A stretch of 64,000 bases of DNA from Candidatus Sumerlaea chitinivorans (GTDB lineage Bacteria; Sumerlaeota; Sumerlaeia; Sumerlaeales; Sumerlaeaceae), in the NCBI GenBank assembly GCA_003290465.1, contig CP030759.1:248001-312000 (forward strand), given 5' to 3'. Both the position numbers and the translations under genes were made by a program. Of this stretch, positions 25,441 to 34,624 are shown in pieces. The notes below the pieces were generated by a model that saw only the letters and a program-made list of their open reading frames with translations, was not told where the DNA came from and searched no databases. The stretch's first letter is position 1. The number at the start of each line of letters is the position of its first letter.

Positions 25441-25974
25441 CTATGCGTTGAAATGCTCGATTGAGAAGAGGTCCTCCTCGCGGCGCTCCGCACAGTCGCG
25501 TGACTGGCGCTCGAGGTCATTCACTGTGCCCACGCTGATTTCTTTCAGATAGGCAAGGTTCGGCCGGAGGAGCAGGCGCAGCTTCCGGTCTTGTGCGTTT
25601 CGGACGCTGACGTGAATGAAGTCGGGGGTGGCCACCTCGCTCCAGAGCAGGTCCAGCCGTCCCTCACTATTTCCGGTCGCAACGGCGAGCCCATCGATCA
25701 GGCACGAGTAGGGAGTGGAAGCTGGGATGTGTGAGGTGATCACGAGCTCGTGGCTTCCCCATTTCGTCCCGGTTTCACGCAGAATCGCCTGACCCATTCG
25801 GTAGCCGAGCACATTCCATGGTCCAACATGGCCGTGGCGATTCTCAATTTCCTTCCACCAATCCTCGGATTCTTGACCTCGATTCCATCCGGCTTCGCCT
25901 GACCGAGCACGCCGAACGGTAATCTTCACTTCCCCTGAAAATGTGTGAGAATGTTCATGAGGTGAATCATGCAT
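25441..25974 (-). CDS. FmdE-like (formylmethanofuran dehydrogenase subunit E family) protein
   Basis: A 177-residue protein. RHGHVGPWNVLGYRMGQAI matches the FmdE family core, although the Cys found in the canonical GHLCPG form is absent. ASTPYSCLIDGLAVATGN is the second family region with the retained Cys. The N-terminus is His-rich (MHDSPHEHSHTFSGEV), hinting at metal binding. GGAGG lies 10 bases before ATG 25974; the longer frame to 26055 has no signal. FmdE-like proteins occur widely outside methanogens with unknown roles, often with metal or molybdenum functions. It follows the prepilin gene on the same strand, separated by a strong hairpin. Confidence 0.65.
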   Translation of the reverse strand: MHDSPHEHSHTFSGEVKITVRRARSGEAGWNRGQESEDWWKEIENRHGHVGPWNVLGYRMGQAILRETGTKWGSHELVITSHIPASTPYSCLIDGLAVATGNSEGRLDLLWSEVATPDFIHVSVRNAQDRKLRLLLRPNLAYLKEISVGTVNDLERQSRDCAERREEDLFSIEHFNA

Positions 25975-26003
25975 TGCGGAGCTACCTCCAAGAAAAGTGC
26001 AAG

Positions 26004-26036
26004 CAAGGGCACCACAGTTTTCCTGTAGTGCCCTTG
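26004..26036 (-). terminator. Hairpin terminator between prepilin and FmdE-like genes
   Basis: CAAGGGCAC (26004-26012) and GTGCCCTTG (26028-26036) pair over 9 bases and the stem extends by four more inner pairs after one mismatch. On the minus strand it is followed by CTTGCACTTTTCTTGG, a poor T-run, so termination after the prepilin gene is probably partial. Confidence 0.55.
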
Positions 26037-26082
26037 ATTTACCGATGAGTGTCAATGAGATGCCGCCGTTTATACAGAAATC

Positions 26083-26718
26083 TTATTGGCGCGGAACACT
26101 CTCGGAATACCGCTGCGTGCGTACGACGTCGCCGTTACTCACGGTCCCATTTGTTGGGTCGTAAATAATGTTCAGCTTTGCGTCCGCTCCGCGATCCCCG
26201 TCCGGCCCACAGCCGATGAGCCGCCACGCCCCGGTTTTCTCAAAAAGCTGTTGAGCGTCGGCGGGCGGCGAGCCAGCCAGATTCGGCGAAAACAGGTGGT
26301 ATTGCATGTTGATGTAGTTGATGTAGCGGATAAAGGGTTCAGGGCCGATAATCTTGTCAGCAAAAGGGTCATTGGGCCGACTCGTAATGTATGCGATTGG
26401 CGTGGTCAGGTGGTAGTGGGGGAACTCGTTCGGATCATACAGCCCGCGGTTAATCGCCGGCTCGTAAACAGTTCCGTCTGGCTTGATTTGGCCGTAGAGC
26501 GGATAGGTGTTGTTATCGACCGCGTAAGACTCTATTGCTGTCGTGAGCGAGCGCATATCGGCTTTGCAACGCGCAACTTTGGAGCGCGTCTGTGCTTCCA
26601 AGAAATTTGGTACTGCAATCGCTGCTAAGATAGCAATAATGGCTACCACGATGAGCAACTCGATGAGAGTGAATGCCGGCGAATGAGTTCGGCGAGGATT
26701 CGAGGAAAACCAACGCAT
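26083..26718 (-). CDS. Type II secretion/pilus-type prepilin (GspG/H-like)
   Basis: A 211-residue prepilin. The N-terminus HSPA/FTLIELLIVVAIIAILA has the leader cleavage site, Glu+5 and the hydrophobic assembly helix; the residue before the cleavage is Ala15 instead of the nearly invariant Gly. The middle (VARCKADMRSLTTAIESYAV) is the pseudopilin globular start. The end (GCGPDGDRGAD, YDPTNGTVSNGDVVRTQ) is a signature of pseudopilins in many candidate-phylum and PVC/Armatimonadota genomes. SD GGAGG sits 12 bases upstream, directly after a 29-bp palindrome. No secretion-machinery gene is adjacent. Confidence 0.9.
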   Translation of the reverse strand: MRWFSSNPRRTHSPAFTLIELLIVVAIIAILAAIAVPNFLEAQTRSKVARCKADMRSLTTAIESYAVDNNTYPLYGQIKPDGTVYEPAINRGLYDPNEFPHYHLTTPIAYITSRPNDPFADKIIGPEPFIRYINYINMQYHLFSPNLAGSPPADAQQLFEKTGAWRLIGCGPDGDRGADAKLNIIYDPTNGTVSNGDVVRTQRYSESVPRQ

Positions 26719-26734
26719 TTTTAAGAAAACCTCC

Positions 26735-26763
26735 GTTCACACGATTTTCAAAATCGTGTGAAC
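26735..26763. promoter_or_regulatory. 29-bp perfect palindrome upstream of the prepilin gene
   Basis: GTTCACACGATTTT, a single central C, and AAAATCGTGTGAAC make two perfect 14-base arms. It sits between the divergent prepilin (start 26718) and nikR (start 26886) genes, two bases before the prepilin SD. It may be an operator for a dimeric regulator, or an mRNA hairpin next to the SD. It does not match the NikR operator (GTATGA-N16-TCATAC). Confidence 0.65.
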
Positions 26764-26885
26764 GCTTATCTGTTTGCGAAGGTGGGTCAACATAAAAAAT
26801 CGTCATGTCGGGAAAAATCTTTCGACCAAGGCCAGAAGTAATGTATGCACAGGCTCTGGAAGAAACGATAGCATAGGAGTGGGCC

Positions 26886-27311
26886 GTGACCAAAAAGGGT
26901 GTCGAACGCTATACGGTTTCCATGGACGGGCAATTGCTCGCCAAATTCGATTCTCTCATCGCAAGGAAAGGCTACGCAAACCGGAGTGAGGCCATTCGGG
27001 ATCTCATTCGGGCGGCGCTGGTGGAAGACGAGTGGGCCCGGGCCGACGAAAAGGTGGCAGCTACGGTTACGCTCGTGTATGACCACCACCGTCGGCAGAT
27101 CGCAGAGACGCTCGCCGAAATCCAGCACCACCATCACGATCTTGTCGTCTCCGCCACCCATGTGCACCTCGATAATGAGAATTGCCTCGAGGTGGTCATC
27201 CTACGCGGGAAGGCCTCTGCAGTTCGCGCGCTTGCGGACGAACTGATTGCCTGTAAAGGTGTGAAACACGGCAAAACGGTTATGACCACAGAGGGGCGAG
27301 ATCTTCCCTGA
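26886..27311 (+). CDS. nikR: Nickel-responsive transcriptional regulator NikR
   Basis: A 141-residue ribbon-helix-helix repressor. The N-terminal RHH domain is [20 protein letters not shown] followed by [16 protein letters not shown]. The C-terminal ACT-like domain holds the nickel ligands: His81 (in the IQHHHH stretch), and His92, His94 and Cys100 in [10 protein letters not shown], with exactly the spacing of E. coli His76, His87, His89 and Cys95. Start is GTG with AGGAG 7 bases upstream. NikR represses nickel import; no nickel transporter is nearby, and the gene is divergent from the prepilin. larE at 13.3 kb also concerns nickel. Confidence 0.92.
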   Translation: MTKKGVERYTVSMDGQLLAKFDSLIARKGYANRSEAIRDLIRAALVEDEWARADEKVAATVTLVYDHHRRQIAETLAEIQHHHHDLVVSATHVHLDNENCLEVVILRGKASAVRALADELIACKGVKHGKTVMTTEGRDLP

Positions 27312-27490
27312 GAAAGCGCCCCCAAATGGGTGCGCCTCCTGCAGAAGGGGATGCACGCCCAAACCGACGATAGGCGATTCCAACGGACTGCAGAGTCACG
27401 CGGTGGCTCTGGGGTGCATGAGGGAATAGCTTTTGGGGCGAGTTGTTTACATTGCGTAATCTTTGCTCGTGAGGAGAAGCACTCAGGACG

Positions 27491-29065
27491 ATGCCATTGA
27501 ATAAGCGCCTTGCTGGGATTTTGCTGCATCCGACATCATTGCCGGGTCGTTACGGCATTGGCGATTTGGGGCCGGAAGCTTACCGATTTCTTGAGTGGGT
27601 GGAAGCGGCGGGCCTTGCCTATTGGCAAGTGTTGCCCCTCGGTCCCACAAGTTTTGGGGACTCCCCGTATCAGTGCTTCTCCGCATTCGCTGGCAATCCG
27701 TTGCTGATTAGTCCTGAGGAGTTGGTGAAAGATGGCCTCCTCCTTCCGGACGAAATCACCCCACCGCCATTTCCAGTAGGTCGTGTGGACTACGGCTGGG
27801 TAATTCAGTGGAAGCGCGGATTGTTGGAGAAAGCATACGAGCGTTTCCAAACAGGCGCCACCGAAGAGTTGTCCGCCCGCTTCGATGCGTTTTGTCACCG
27901 CGAAGACGTCAGCAAGTGGCTCGACGATTATGCGTTATTTATGGCGTGCAAGGATGCCCACGCGGGGCAGCCATGGAACACGTGGGAGCCGGAGCTTCGC
28001 GCCTTCCGGGCGGCGGCTGTACGGCGAGCACGCAAGGAGCTCGAGCACGCGATCGGATATCATCGTTTTGCGCAGTTCCTCTTTTTTCTTCAATGGGAGC
28101 GCTTGCGAGCGGATGCCCACCGCCGTGGGATCGAAATCATCGGCGATGCACCCATCTATGTCGCCTACGACAGCGCCGACGTTTGGGCGCACCAAGATTT
28201 GTTCTTACTGGATGAACAAGGGAACCCCACCCATGTCGCCGGCGTGCCGCCAGATTATTTCAGTGTGACTGGCCAGCTCTGGGGCAACCCGCTCTACAAC
28301 TGGAAGCGGCTCGAAAAACAGGGGTTCGGGTGGTGGATCGACCGCATGAGAAGCACCCTCGCGCTGGTGGACATTGTGCGCTTGGATCATTTCCGCGGCT
28401 TTATGGGCTATTGGAGTGTGCCTTTTGGCTCGCCGACCGCAGAACACGGAGAATGGGTTCGTGGTCCGGGGCGCAAGTTTTTTGAGCGCCTCCGGGCTGA
28501 ACTTGGCACGCTGCCGATCATCGCCGAAGACTTGGGGGAGATCACCACGGATGTCACTGAGGTGCGCAAGGAGTTTGGTCTACCCGGTATGCGCGTGATG
28601 CAGTTTGCGTGGTCTGTTGCCTCCACGAACCCCTACATCCCGGACCCCAACAATCCGTTTATGCTGCATCATCACGAACCAAACGCTGTCGTGTACACCG
28701 GCACTCACGACAATGACACAAGTCTTGGGTGGTGGCGACATACGTCGACTCCGCAGGAACGTACGTGCATGCAGCTTTATTTAGCTACCGATGGCAATGC
28801 CGCAAACTGGGATCTCATTCGCGCAAGCTTTATGTCGGTGGCGAACACGGCCATTGTTCCGGCACAAGACTTCCTCGGTCTCGACAGTGACGCACGGATG
28901 AACTTCCCCGGCCGTCCCGAAGGGAACTGGACGTGGCGGCTCGTTGAAGGCCAGCTAACTCCTGAGTTGGCACATCGCATCCGCTGCATGTTGCTTCTCT
29001 ATGAACGTTGCGCCAACCCACCGGATTTCGTAAGAAGTGCAGAGCCAAAGCGACCGCTGTACTGA
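27491..29065 (+). CDS. malQ: 4-alpha-glucanotransferase (amylomaltase)
   Basis: A 524-residue GH77 enzyme that shuffles alpha-1,4-glucan chains, in glycogen/maltodextrin metabolism. Landmarks: LLHPTSLPGRYGIGDLG, GLAYWQVLPLGPTSFGDSPY, VRLDHFRGF with the nucleophile Asp, IIAEDLGEITTDV with the acid/base Glu, and TGTHDNDTSLGWW with the third Asp. Length and order are normal for the short bacterial MalQ. It stands alone here but a GlgC-like gene lies 7 kb downstream. Confidence 0.95.
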   Translation: MPLNKRLAGILLHPTSLPGRYGIGDLGPEAYRFLEWVEAAGLAYWQVLPLGPTSFGDSPYQCFSAFAGNPLLISPEELVKDGLLLPDEITPPPFPVGRVDYGWVIQWKRGLLEKAYERFQTGATEELSARFDAFCHREDVSKWLDDYALFMACKDAHAGQPWNTWEPELRAFRAAAVRRARKELEHAIGYHRFAQFLFFLQWERLRADAHRRGIEIIGDAPIYVAYDSADVWAHQDLFLLDEQGNPTHVAGVPPDYFSVTGQLWGNPLYNWKRLEKQGFGWWIDRMRSTLALVDIVRLDHFRGFMGYWSVPFGSPTAEHGEWVRGPGRKFFERLRAELGTLPIIAEDLGEITTDVTEVRKEFGLPGMRVMQFAWSVASTNPYIPDPNNPFMLHHHEPNAVVYTGTHDNDTSLGWWRHTSTPQERTCMQLYLATDGNAANWDLIRASFMSVANTAIVPAQDFLGLDSDARMNFPGRPEGNWTWRLVEGQLTPELAHRIRCMLLLYERCANPPDFVRSAEPKRPLY

Positions 29066-29170
29066 GGTACGTCATTCGCACGCGTGCTCAGGCTGGCTAT
29101 CGAAAGATGGGAACCAGCGAACAACATGTTGCGCTCTGGCATACTCGAGCGTGATGAGCGAGCAGGCGTA

Positions 29171-30532
29171 TTAGGATTGCGTCTCTACCTGAGTGATGCG
29201 TAACCGAGCAGGGAACCCAAACCACGCAATCGGAACACCGAGTAAAACTCCTATCGCCGTCACTAACGTAAAGTAATGAATGCTGGTGGGGGTTGAGCCA
29301 AGGTAGTTTGCGCCGAGCCAGATCGAGATCAAAAGCAAGCTATTCAGGAGTAAGTTGGTGAGGGCAAATACGCGCCCGCGATACTCATCGGGAACCACGC
29401 GTTGGAGTAGTGTGTCCATGCAGACGGCAACTCCGCCTCCCACATAGCCGACCACCAAATTGACGAGATAGAGCGACCACGGCGGAAGGGGTAGCGTGAG
29501 GGTAGCAACTGTAAACGAAGCGACTGCGAAACAACCTGTTACCAGCCAGCGCAAGCTTAAGCGTCCGCCGTAGATGCCTGTCAGGAGCCCCCCGCACACC
29601 AGTCCGACGCCGAGTGCACCGTAGGCGTACCCAAGATACTCCGTTGCTTGTTCGTTGCTGGGGGAAAGCCGCAGGTAAACCAACTTAGTGACGATCGTAA
29701 AGTAGGCTCCGCCAACAAAGAAGAACCACGACTGAATAAGTGCGGCGGTGGCTGGCAACCGGTGATGCGTGAGATAACGAATTCCGTCCTGCAGCTGTCC
29801 CCAAAATGAACCCTCCGCTCGGACGCGCCTCCGCCGTTCTTCCTCATACCCAGCCACAGCCCGCGGTACCACGATCCAGAATAGCAGGAGAGCCGAGACC
29901 AGGTACGTAAGGGCATCAATGAGAAATGCGAAGCCCAACCCCGGTGGCATTTTTTCGCGCGGAAAAAGCCATCCGAGCTGATCCACGAACCAATTGGGCT
30001 GGTTCAGAGCACTGACGAGGGCACCGCCAATAACAGTCCCGAAGAGCACAGTAAGCGTTCCCATCGTCGAGGTCACTGAATTCGCTCGCAGCAGGTGCTC
30101 TTGTGGCACAATTTCCGGGATAAAAGCGCTCTTTGCAGGGGCGAACACACTTGTCGCCAAGCCAATCAGAAACACAATTGCATAAATGACGCCGGGATGG
30201 TGGGACGGAGAGATGCAAAATGGCAAAGCAAGCACAACTCCAGCCCGCAAGATGTCCATGAGGATCATGAGGCGACGGCGGTCAAACCGGTCAATGATCG
30301 GACCTGCAAATGGTCCAAACACGACGTATGCCAAGGTTGCCCAAAAGGTGATGAGATTAGCGCGATCCGATGCAATCTCCTTGCTAACACCAACCGAGAG
30401 CACGCCGATCATCGCCATTTGGTCAATTCGGTCTCCGAGGTAGGAAATCAACTGTCCTACCCAGAACTTCGAAAAATTGCGGTTGCGGAAAAGCTCCGCG
30501 AGTGACGGTTGACCAGTCGTGGCGTGTTCCAT
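29171..30532 (-). CDS. MFS transporter
   Basis: A 453-residue major-facilitator protein with about twelve hydrophobic helices. The segment FAGPIIDRFDRRRLMILMDI is the MFS loop 2-3 motif (G-x3-DRxxRR), and SVFAPAKSAFIPEIVPQEHLLRAN the family's helix-5 end, as in EntS/MFS_3 exporters and related unknown transporters. GRVFALTNLLLNSL follows a VVPDEYRGRV loop. I set the start at ATG 30532; the frame is open further upstream without a clear SD. It is divergent from the amidohydrolase gene. Substrate unknown; efflux is likely. Confidence 0.82.
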   Translation of the reverse strand: MEHATTGQPSLAELFRNRNFSKFWVGQLISYLGDRIDQMAMIGVLSVGVSKEIASDRANLITFWATLAYVVFGPFAGPIIDRFDRRRLMILMDILRAGVVLALPFCISPSHHPGVIYAIVFLIGLATSVFAPAKSAFIPEIVPQEHLLRANSVTSTMGTLTVLFGTVIGGALVSALNQPNWFVDQLGWLFPREKMPPGLGFAFLIDALTYLVSALLLFWIVVPRAVAGYEEERRRRVRAEGSFWGQLQDGIRYLTHHRLPATAALIQSWFFFVGGAYFTIVTKLVYLRLSPSNEQATEYLGYAYGALGVGLVCGGLLTGIYGGRLSLRWLVTGCFAVASFTVATLTLPLPPWSLYLVNLVVGYVGGGVAVCMDTLLQRVVPDEYRGRVFALTNLLLNSLLLISIWLGANYLGSTPTSIHYFTLVTAIGVLLGVPIAWFGFPARLRITQVETQS

Positions 30533-30642
30533 GAAGCACAATCCAATGGAAGGTGTGGAGCACATGTCAATCAGACATCCGTGGTTGCAAGCGACAAAGT
30601 TCCATCTCAAGTTGTGGAGAAGATAAGGAGGCTTTGCTAATT

Positions 30643-32262
30643 ATGAAATGCCTGAGATGTGGCGTTGCCTTAGGGATTGCTCTGGTGTCATGGATGGCTT
30701 GGGCGGCACCGAGCTATGATCTCATCATCCGGGGCGGGCGGATCGTGGACGGGACGGGGGCACCTTGGTTTCGGGGTGATGTGGCGATTACAGCTGGAAA
30801 AATCGTGGCGGTGGGAGTACTTGATTCCGAAGCCACAGCGACTCGTGTCGTTGATGCTCAAGAACAGTACGTGGCACCCGGTTTCATTGACGTTCACACC
30901 CACTGCGAGGACGACTTGTTGCGTTTACCCACTGCGGAGAACTTCATCCGCATGGGGGTGACCACCGTGGTCACCGGCAACTGTGGGGGCTCCTATCTCA
31001 ATCTTGCCGAGGCGTTTACAACTCACACTCGCACTGGAATCGGCGTGAACATGGCAAGCTTGATCGGACACAACTCGGTCAGGCGGGCCGTGATGGGGAA
31101 TGTGGCCCGAGATCCCACCACCACCGAGATCGAAGCAATGAAGGGCCTTGTCGAGAAAGCGATGCGCGATGGCGCCGTGGGCCTTTCGACCGGCCTAATT
31201 TATACCCCCGGAACGTACTCCAAGATGGATGAGATTGTTGAGTTGGCAAAAGTCGCAGCGCGTTACGGTGGCATCTACGCCACCCACATGCGAAGCGAAG
31301 GCATTAGCATTTTTGAGGCGATGGAAGAAGCCCTTGAAGTGGGGCGCCGCGCACATATTCCTGTTCAGATCTCCCACCACAAAATTGTGGCTCCATTCCG
31401 ATTTGGGCAAACCACAGCAACGCTTGCTCTCATTGACCGCGCTCGCGAGGAAGGACTGGACGTCGCACCCGATCAGTACGTTTACACCGCCTCCTCAACT
31501 TCGATCTCCAGCATGCTGCCCGACTGGGCAATTGAAGGTTCACGCGAAGAGATAAGAAAACGCCTAACAACTACGGACACTCGTGCTCGAGTCATCGCAG
31601 GGCTCATCGAGGAGCGACGCGATAAGTCCGGTCGCAAAGACTTGGGCTATGCGATCGTGGCGAATTGCCGTAGCGACCCTTCTCTCAACGGCAAGAGCAT
31701 CCTCGAAATTGCACGTGAGCGATTCGGCTCCGAGACATGGGACGCGCAAGCACAAGTTGTGGTGGACATTGTCACCAGCGGAGGAGCCAGCATGGTGTTC
31801 CACTCGATGGATGAAAGCGATGTTCAGAGGATCGCGTGTTACCCCTATACAGCCTTTGCGAGCGACTCGGGCGTGCGAGAGTTCGGCGTCGGAGTTCCTC
31901 ATCCGCGCGGCTACGGCAACAATGCGCGCGTTCTGGCGAGGTATGTGCGAGAGCAGAAGCTTTTGCGCCTTGAAGACGCGGTGCGCCGCATGACCTCGCT
32001 GCCGGCTCAAAGATTTCGATTTTTCGATCGTGGTCTTGTGCGTCCCGGCATGGCAGCGGATCTCGTGGTCTTTGATTTGAAGCAAGTGCGCGACGCCTCA
32101 ACCTTCGAGCAGCCGCACGCTTATGCTGAGGGGTTTTCGTATGTCCTTGTCAATGGTGTGCCTGTCATTGAGGGGGGCAAGACCACTGGCTTGCGCCCCG
32201 GACAGATTCTTTATGGGCCTGGAAAGGAGAAGATACCCAGCGCCCTCTCCTCTGCAAATTAG
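30643..32262 (+). CDS. Exported N-acyl-D-amino-acid deacylase-type amidohydrolase
   Basis: A 539-residue amidohydrolase with a signal peptide (CGVALGIALVSWMAWAAP). AGGAGG is 11 bases before ATG 30643. YDLIIRGGRIVDGTGAPWFRGDVAI is the standard start; APGFIDVHTHCEDDLLRLPT carries the metal-binding HTH; VGLSTGLIYTPGTYSKMDEI, GIYATHMRSEG and VQISHHKI give further metal residues; ASDSGVREFG and RGLVRPGMAADLVVFD close the fold. This is the D-aminoacylase/N-acyl-D-glutamate deacylase branch, used on D-amino acids or on murein fragments. The signal peptide points to the periplasm. Specificity is unknown. Confidence 0.85.
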   Translation: MKCLRCGVALGIALVSWMAWAAPSYDLIIRGGRIVDGTGAPWFRGDVAITAGKIVAVGVLDSEATATRVVDAQEQYVAPGFIDVHTHCEDDLLRLPTAENFIRMGVTTVVTGNCGGSYLNLAEAFTTHTRTGIGVNMASLIGHNSVRRAVMGNVARDPTTTEIEAMKGLVEKAMRDGAVGLSTGLIYTPGTYSKMDEIVELAKVAARYGGIYATHMRSEGISIFEAMEEALEVGRRAHIPVQISHHKIVAPFRFGQTTATLALIDRAREEGLDVAPDQYVYTASSTSISSMLPDWAIEGSREEIRKRLTTTDTRARVIAGLIEERRDKSGRKDLGYAIVANCRSDPSLNGKSILEIARERFGSETWDAQAQVVVDIVTSGGASMVFHSMDESDVQRIACYPYTAFASDSGVREFGVGVPHPRGYGNNARVLARYVREQKLLRLEDAVRRMTSLPAQRFRFFDRGLVRPGMAADLVVFDLKQVRDASTFEQPHAYAEGFSYVLVNGVPVIEGGKTTGLRPGQILYGPGKEKIPSALSSAN

Positions 32263-32407
32263 GAGACCACCCACGCTCTATGGTTGATGCCGCGGAGGGT
32301 AAAATGCGGTCACGCTGCCGACATGGGCTAACAGCCCCTCCTGTTCGTAAACCTATGGGCTACAGCCTAAGAGGTGAGGCAAGAACTCGGGAGTCTGTGT
32401 CCCTGTT

Positions 32408-34624
32408 ATGGTAAAGAGACAAACCGATCAAGTTCCTCAGTGGGGATCATGGGTAGCTTCGGGAGGCGTTGCGCTTGCTGCGGTAGCAGCGCTCAGTGTG
32501 GTTGCTTGGGCTCAGTGGCCTATACGCGTGCCAGTAAGTCAGGACCAGGCGGACGCTCATGTTTCAGTGTTCGCAGCGCTTAGCGGCGCAGTAGCCTTGC
32601 TTGCTGCGTTTTTGCGTTTCCTGGGGTCGGCGTGGTTCTGGAAGATTCAACTCGCATGGCTGCTTTGGTTTGTGGCCACCGTTGGGTGGGGGAATTTAAT
32701 TCTGCGAGCCGTCGGCAAGCGGAGTGTCCCGTGCAATTCCTCAATTATCGCGTTCGCCGTTGGGTTTCTGGGGATAGGGCTGTTTGTTTTTCTTTATGGG
32801 CAGGTCCCCGGCGCATTGAGTCCGCACGGAAGTGTCGTGCTTCTGACGCTTCTTCTTGTTGGCGGACTGGCATGCCGTCTAACCCAGCGTTCCCACTGGG
32901 TGCGGCCGGTTGGCTGTCTTCGAAAGTGTTTTCTCAGGTGGCAACGCGCCAACTGGGCCGAACGGTTAGCGTGGCTGTTTATCCTGCTCACGTGGATTTG
33001 GCTTTGGATGTATGCGCTGACACCGCCCATACAGTCGGATGGGCTTCGCTACCATCTTGGCGCTCCGCAGGAATATCTAAAGCACGGAAAAATAGCCCAT
33101 TTGCCACTGAACGCTTTCAGCAATTTCCCGTTTCTCCCCGAGATGCATTTCTTGCTCGCACTTGCCGCCGGAGTCCCTGAAACCGCGCAACTCATGCATC
33201 TAACCGCGTTTATCCTGTGTGTCCTGGCACTGCATCAACTGACAGGGTTTGCGTGTGCGGCTTGGCTGCGTTATGTCACGCCCCGCCCGAGCCTGCAAGC
33301 TGTCCGATGGATACCCGCCTTCTTGTTTACCAGTGTCCCCGCATTTGGAGTCGTGAGTGCGTGGCCATTCATTGATCAATTCGTGACGCTTTTTCTCGTA
33401 CTGGGATTCTACGCCCTGTTCCGTGCTTTTGAAGGCGCTGGTGAATCCTATTTTGCGATTGCGGGGCTGATGATAGGTGGAGCACTCGGCTCGAAGTATA
33501 CAAGTTTAGCCTTCTGCGCGATCCTTGGACTCCTTGCGGTTGCAGAGTTGGGAATCTCTTTGGGTCTGCGCGACGTGGCTGTGGTCAAACGGTTAGGGCG
33601 CGGACTCTTGCTTGCAGGCGTCGTGGCACTTCTTGCTGGGAGCGCTTGGTACATCCGGAATACGCTCGTTGTGGGCAACCCAATTTATCCTCTGGGAATT
33701 TCTGTTTTCGGCGGCGGGGATTTTACGAGTGAAAATGCAGCTCTCTACGCTCGGAAGATGGCGGAGAAAGGATGCCCGAAGGAAGTTGGCTATTTCTTAC
33801 GTGCGCCGTGGGATGCAACTTTTTCGTGGACTCGGTTTGAGCGGCATTTTCCGGGAGGCGTCCTTCTATTTGTTACGATTGCTGGCGTGACGGGTTGGGG
33901 ACTCGCCTCCGTGGCGAGTGCTCGACGCCAAGCTCGATTTGTTTTCTATTGTGGCTGGGCGGGCCTTGCGGCCACGGCGCTCTGGTTTTTCACCTACCAA
34001 AGCAACCGAATGCTGGGTCCTTCGATTGCATTGTTTATCCCTTGCGCGACCGCCGCCGTGAGTCTTGTTTCGGCGAAGTCGCCTCATCTTCGTCGCGTGG
34101 TGCTCGTATGCGCCTTCCTTGTGGGCGCCCACGGCATACTGTGGACAATTCAGTACGTAAGTACGGTCCACCGCCCACCAGCCGCATACTATTTCAAGGG
34201 AGCCATGTCGCGAGACGAGTATATAGGCGAAGCGCTCAACTATTATCGCGCGTTTCAATATCTGAATGAGCATGTGCCCCCTGGTGAGCGAGTGTTGCTG
34301 ATCGGGGAACACCGGATTTTTTACGCGAAATTTGATGCTGTTTGGAGCGATTGGTTCGATACACCGGCGGTGCTGCACCTAATTCGGCAACACCGCGTGC
34401 AGTCGGTTAGTGATCTGATTCATGCGTTAGATCACGAGCGCATTCGCTGGATTCTTGTGAATGACCTCGAACTTGCTCCGCAATTCCATCAGTATTGGCT
34501 TCCCCGTTTCCGGGATCACGAATGGAGGCTTGTGGAAGGTCTACTGGAATCGCCAGCGTACGAGCGGGTGACCACAGTTTCGGCGGGTAGGATTCTGCAC
34601 CGAAAACAAGGGGTGAAACCATGA
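32408..34624 (+). CDS. GT-C type membrane glycosyltransferase
   Basis: A 738-residue polytopic protein with about a dozen hydrophobic helices and a soluble C-terminal region. The loop TPPIQSDGLRYHLGAPQEYL, followed by NFPFLPEMHFLLALA, resembles the metal/polyprenyl-sugar loop of GT39/GT83-type enzymes. Its ATG overlaps no gene, and its TGA overlaps the start of the next GT87-like gene (ATGA at 34621), so the two are co-translated. Probable role: adding a sugar from a lipid carrier on the periplasmic side, to LPS, glycoprotein or a secreted glycan. Confidence 0.7.
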   Translation: MVKRQTDQVPQWGSWVASGGVALAAVAALSVVAWAQWPIRVPVSQDQADAHVSVFAALSGAVALLAAFLRFLGSAWFWKIQLAWLLWFVATVGWGNLILRAVGKRSVPCNSSIIAFAVGFLGIGLFVFLYGQVPGALSPHGSVVLLTLLLVGGLACRLTQRSHWVRPVGCLRKCFLRWQRANWAERLAWLFILLTWIWLWMYALTPPIQSDGLRYHLGAPQEYLKHGKIAHLPLNAFSNFPFLPEMHFLLALAAGVPETAQLMHLTAFILCVLALHQLTGFACAAWLRYVTPRPSLQAVRWIPAFLFTSVPAFGVVSAWPFIDQFVTLFLVLGFYALFRAFEGAGESYFAIAGLMIGGALGSKYTSLAFCAILGLLAVAELGISLGLRDVAVVKRLGRGLLLAGVVALLAGSAWYIRNTLVVGNPIYPLGISVFGGGDFTSENAALYARKMAEKGCPKEVGYFLRAPWDATFSWTRFERHFPGGVLLFVTIAGVTGWGLASVASARRQARFVFYCGWAGLAATALWFFTYQSNRMLGPSIALFIPCATAAVSLVSAKSPHLRRVVLVCAFLVGAHGILWTIQYVSTVHRPPAAYYFKGAMSRDEYIGEALNYYRAFQYLNEHVPPGERVLLIGEHRIFYAKFDAVWSDWFDTPAVLHLIRQHRVQSVSDLIHALDHERIRWILVNDLELAPQFHQYWLPRFRDHEWRLVEGLLESPAYERVTTVSAGRILHRKQGVKP

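Noticed and set aside
26735-26763. Palindrome as a NikR operator
   Set aside because: It does not contain the GTATGA...TCATAC half-sites at the right spacing.
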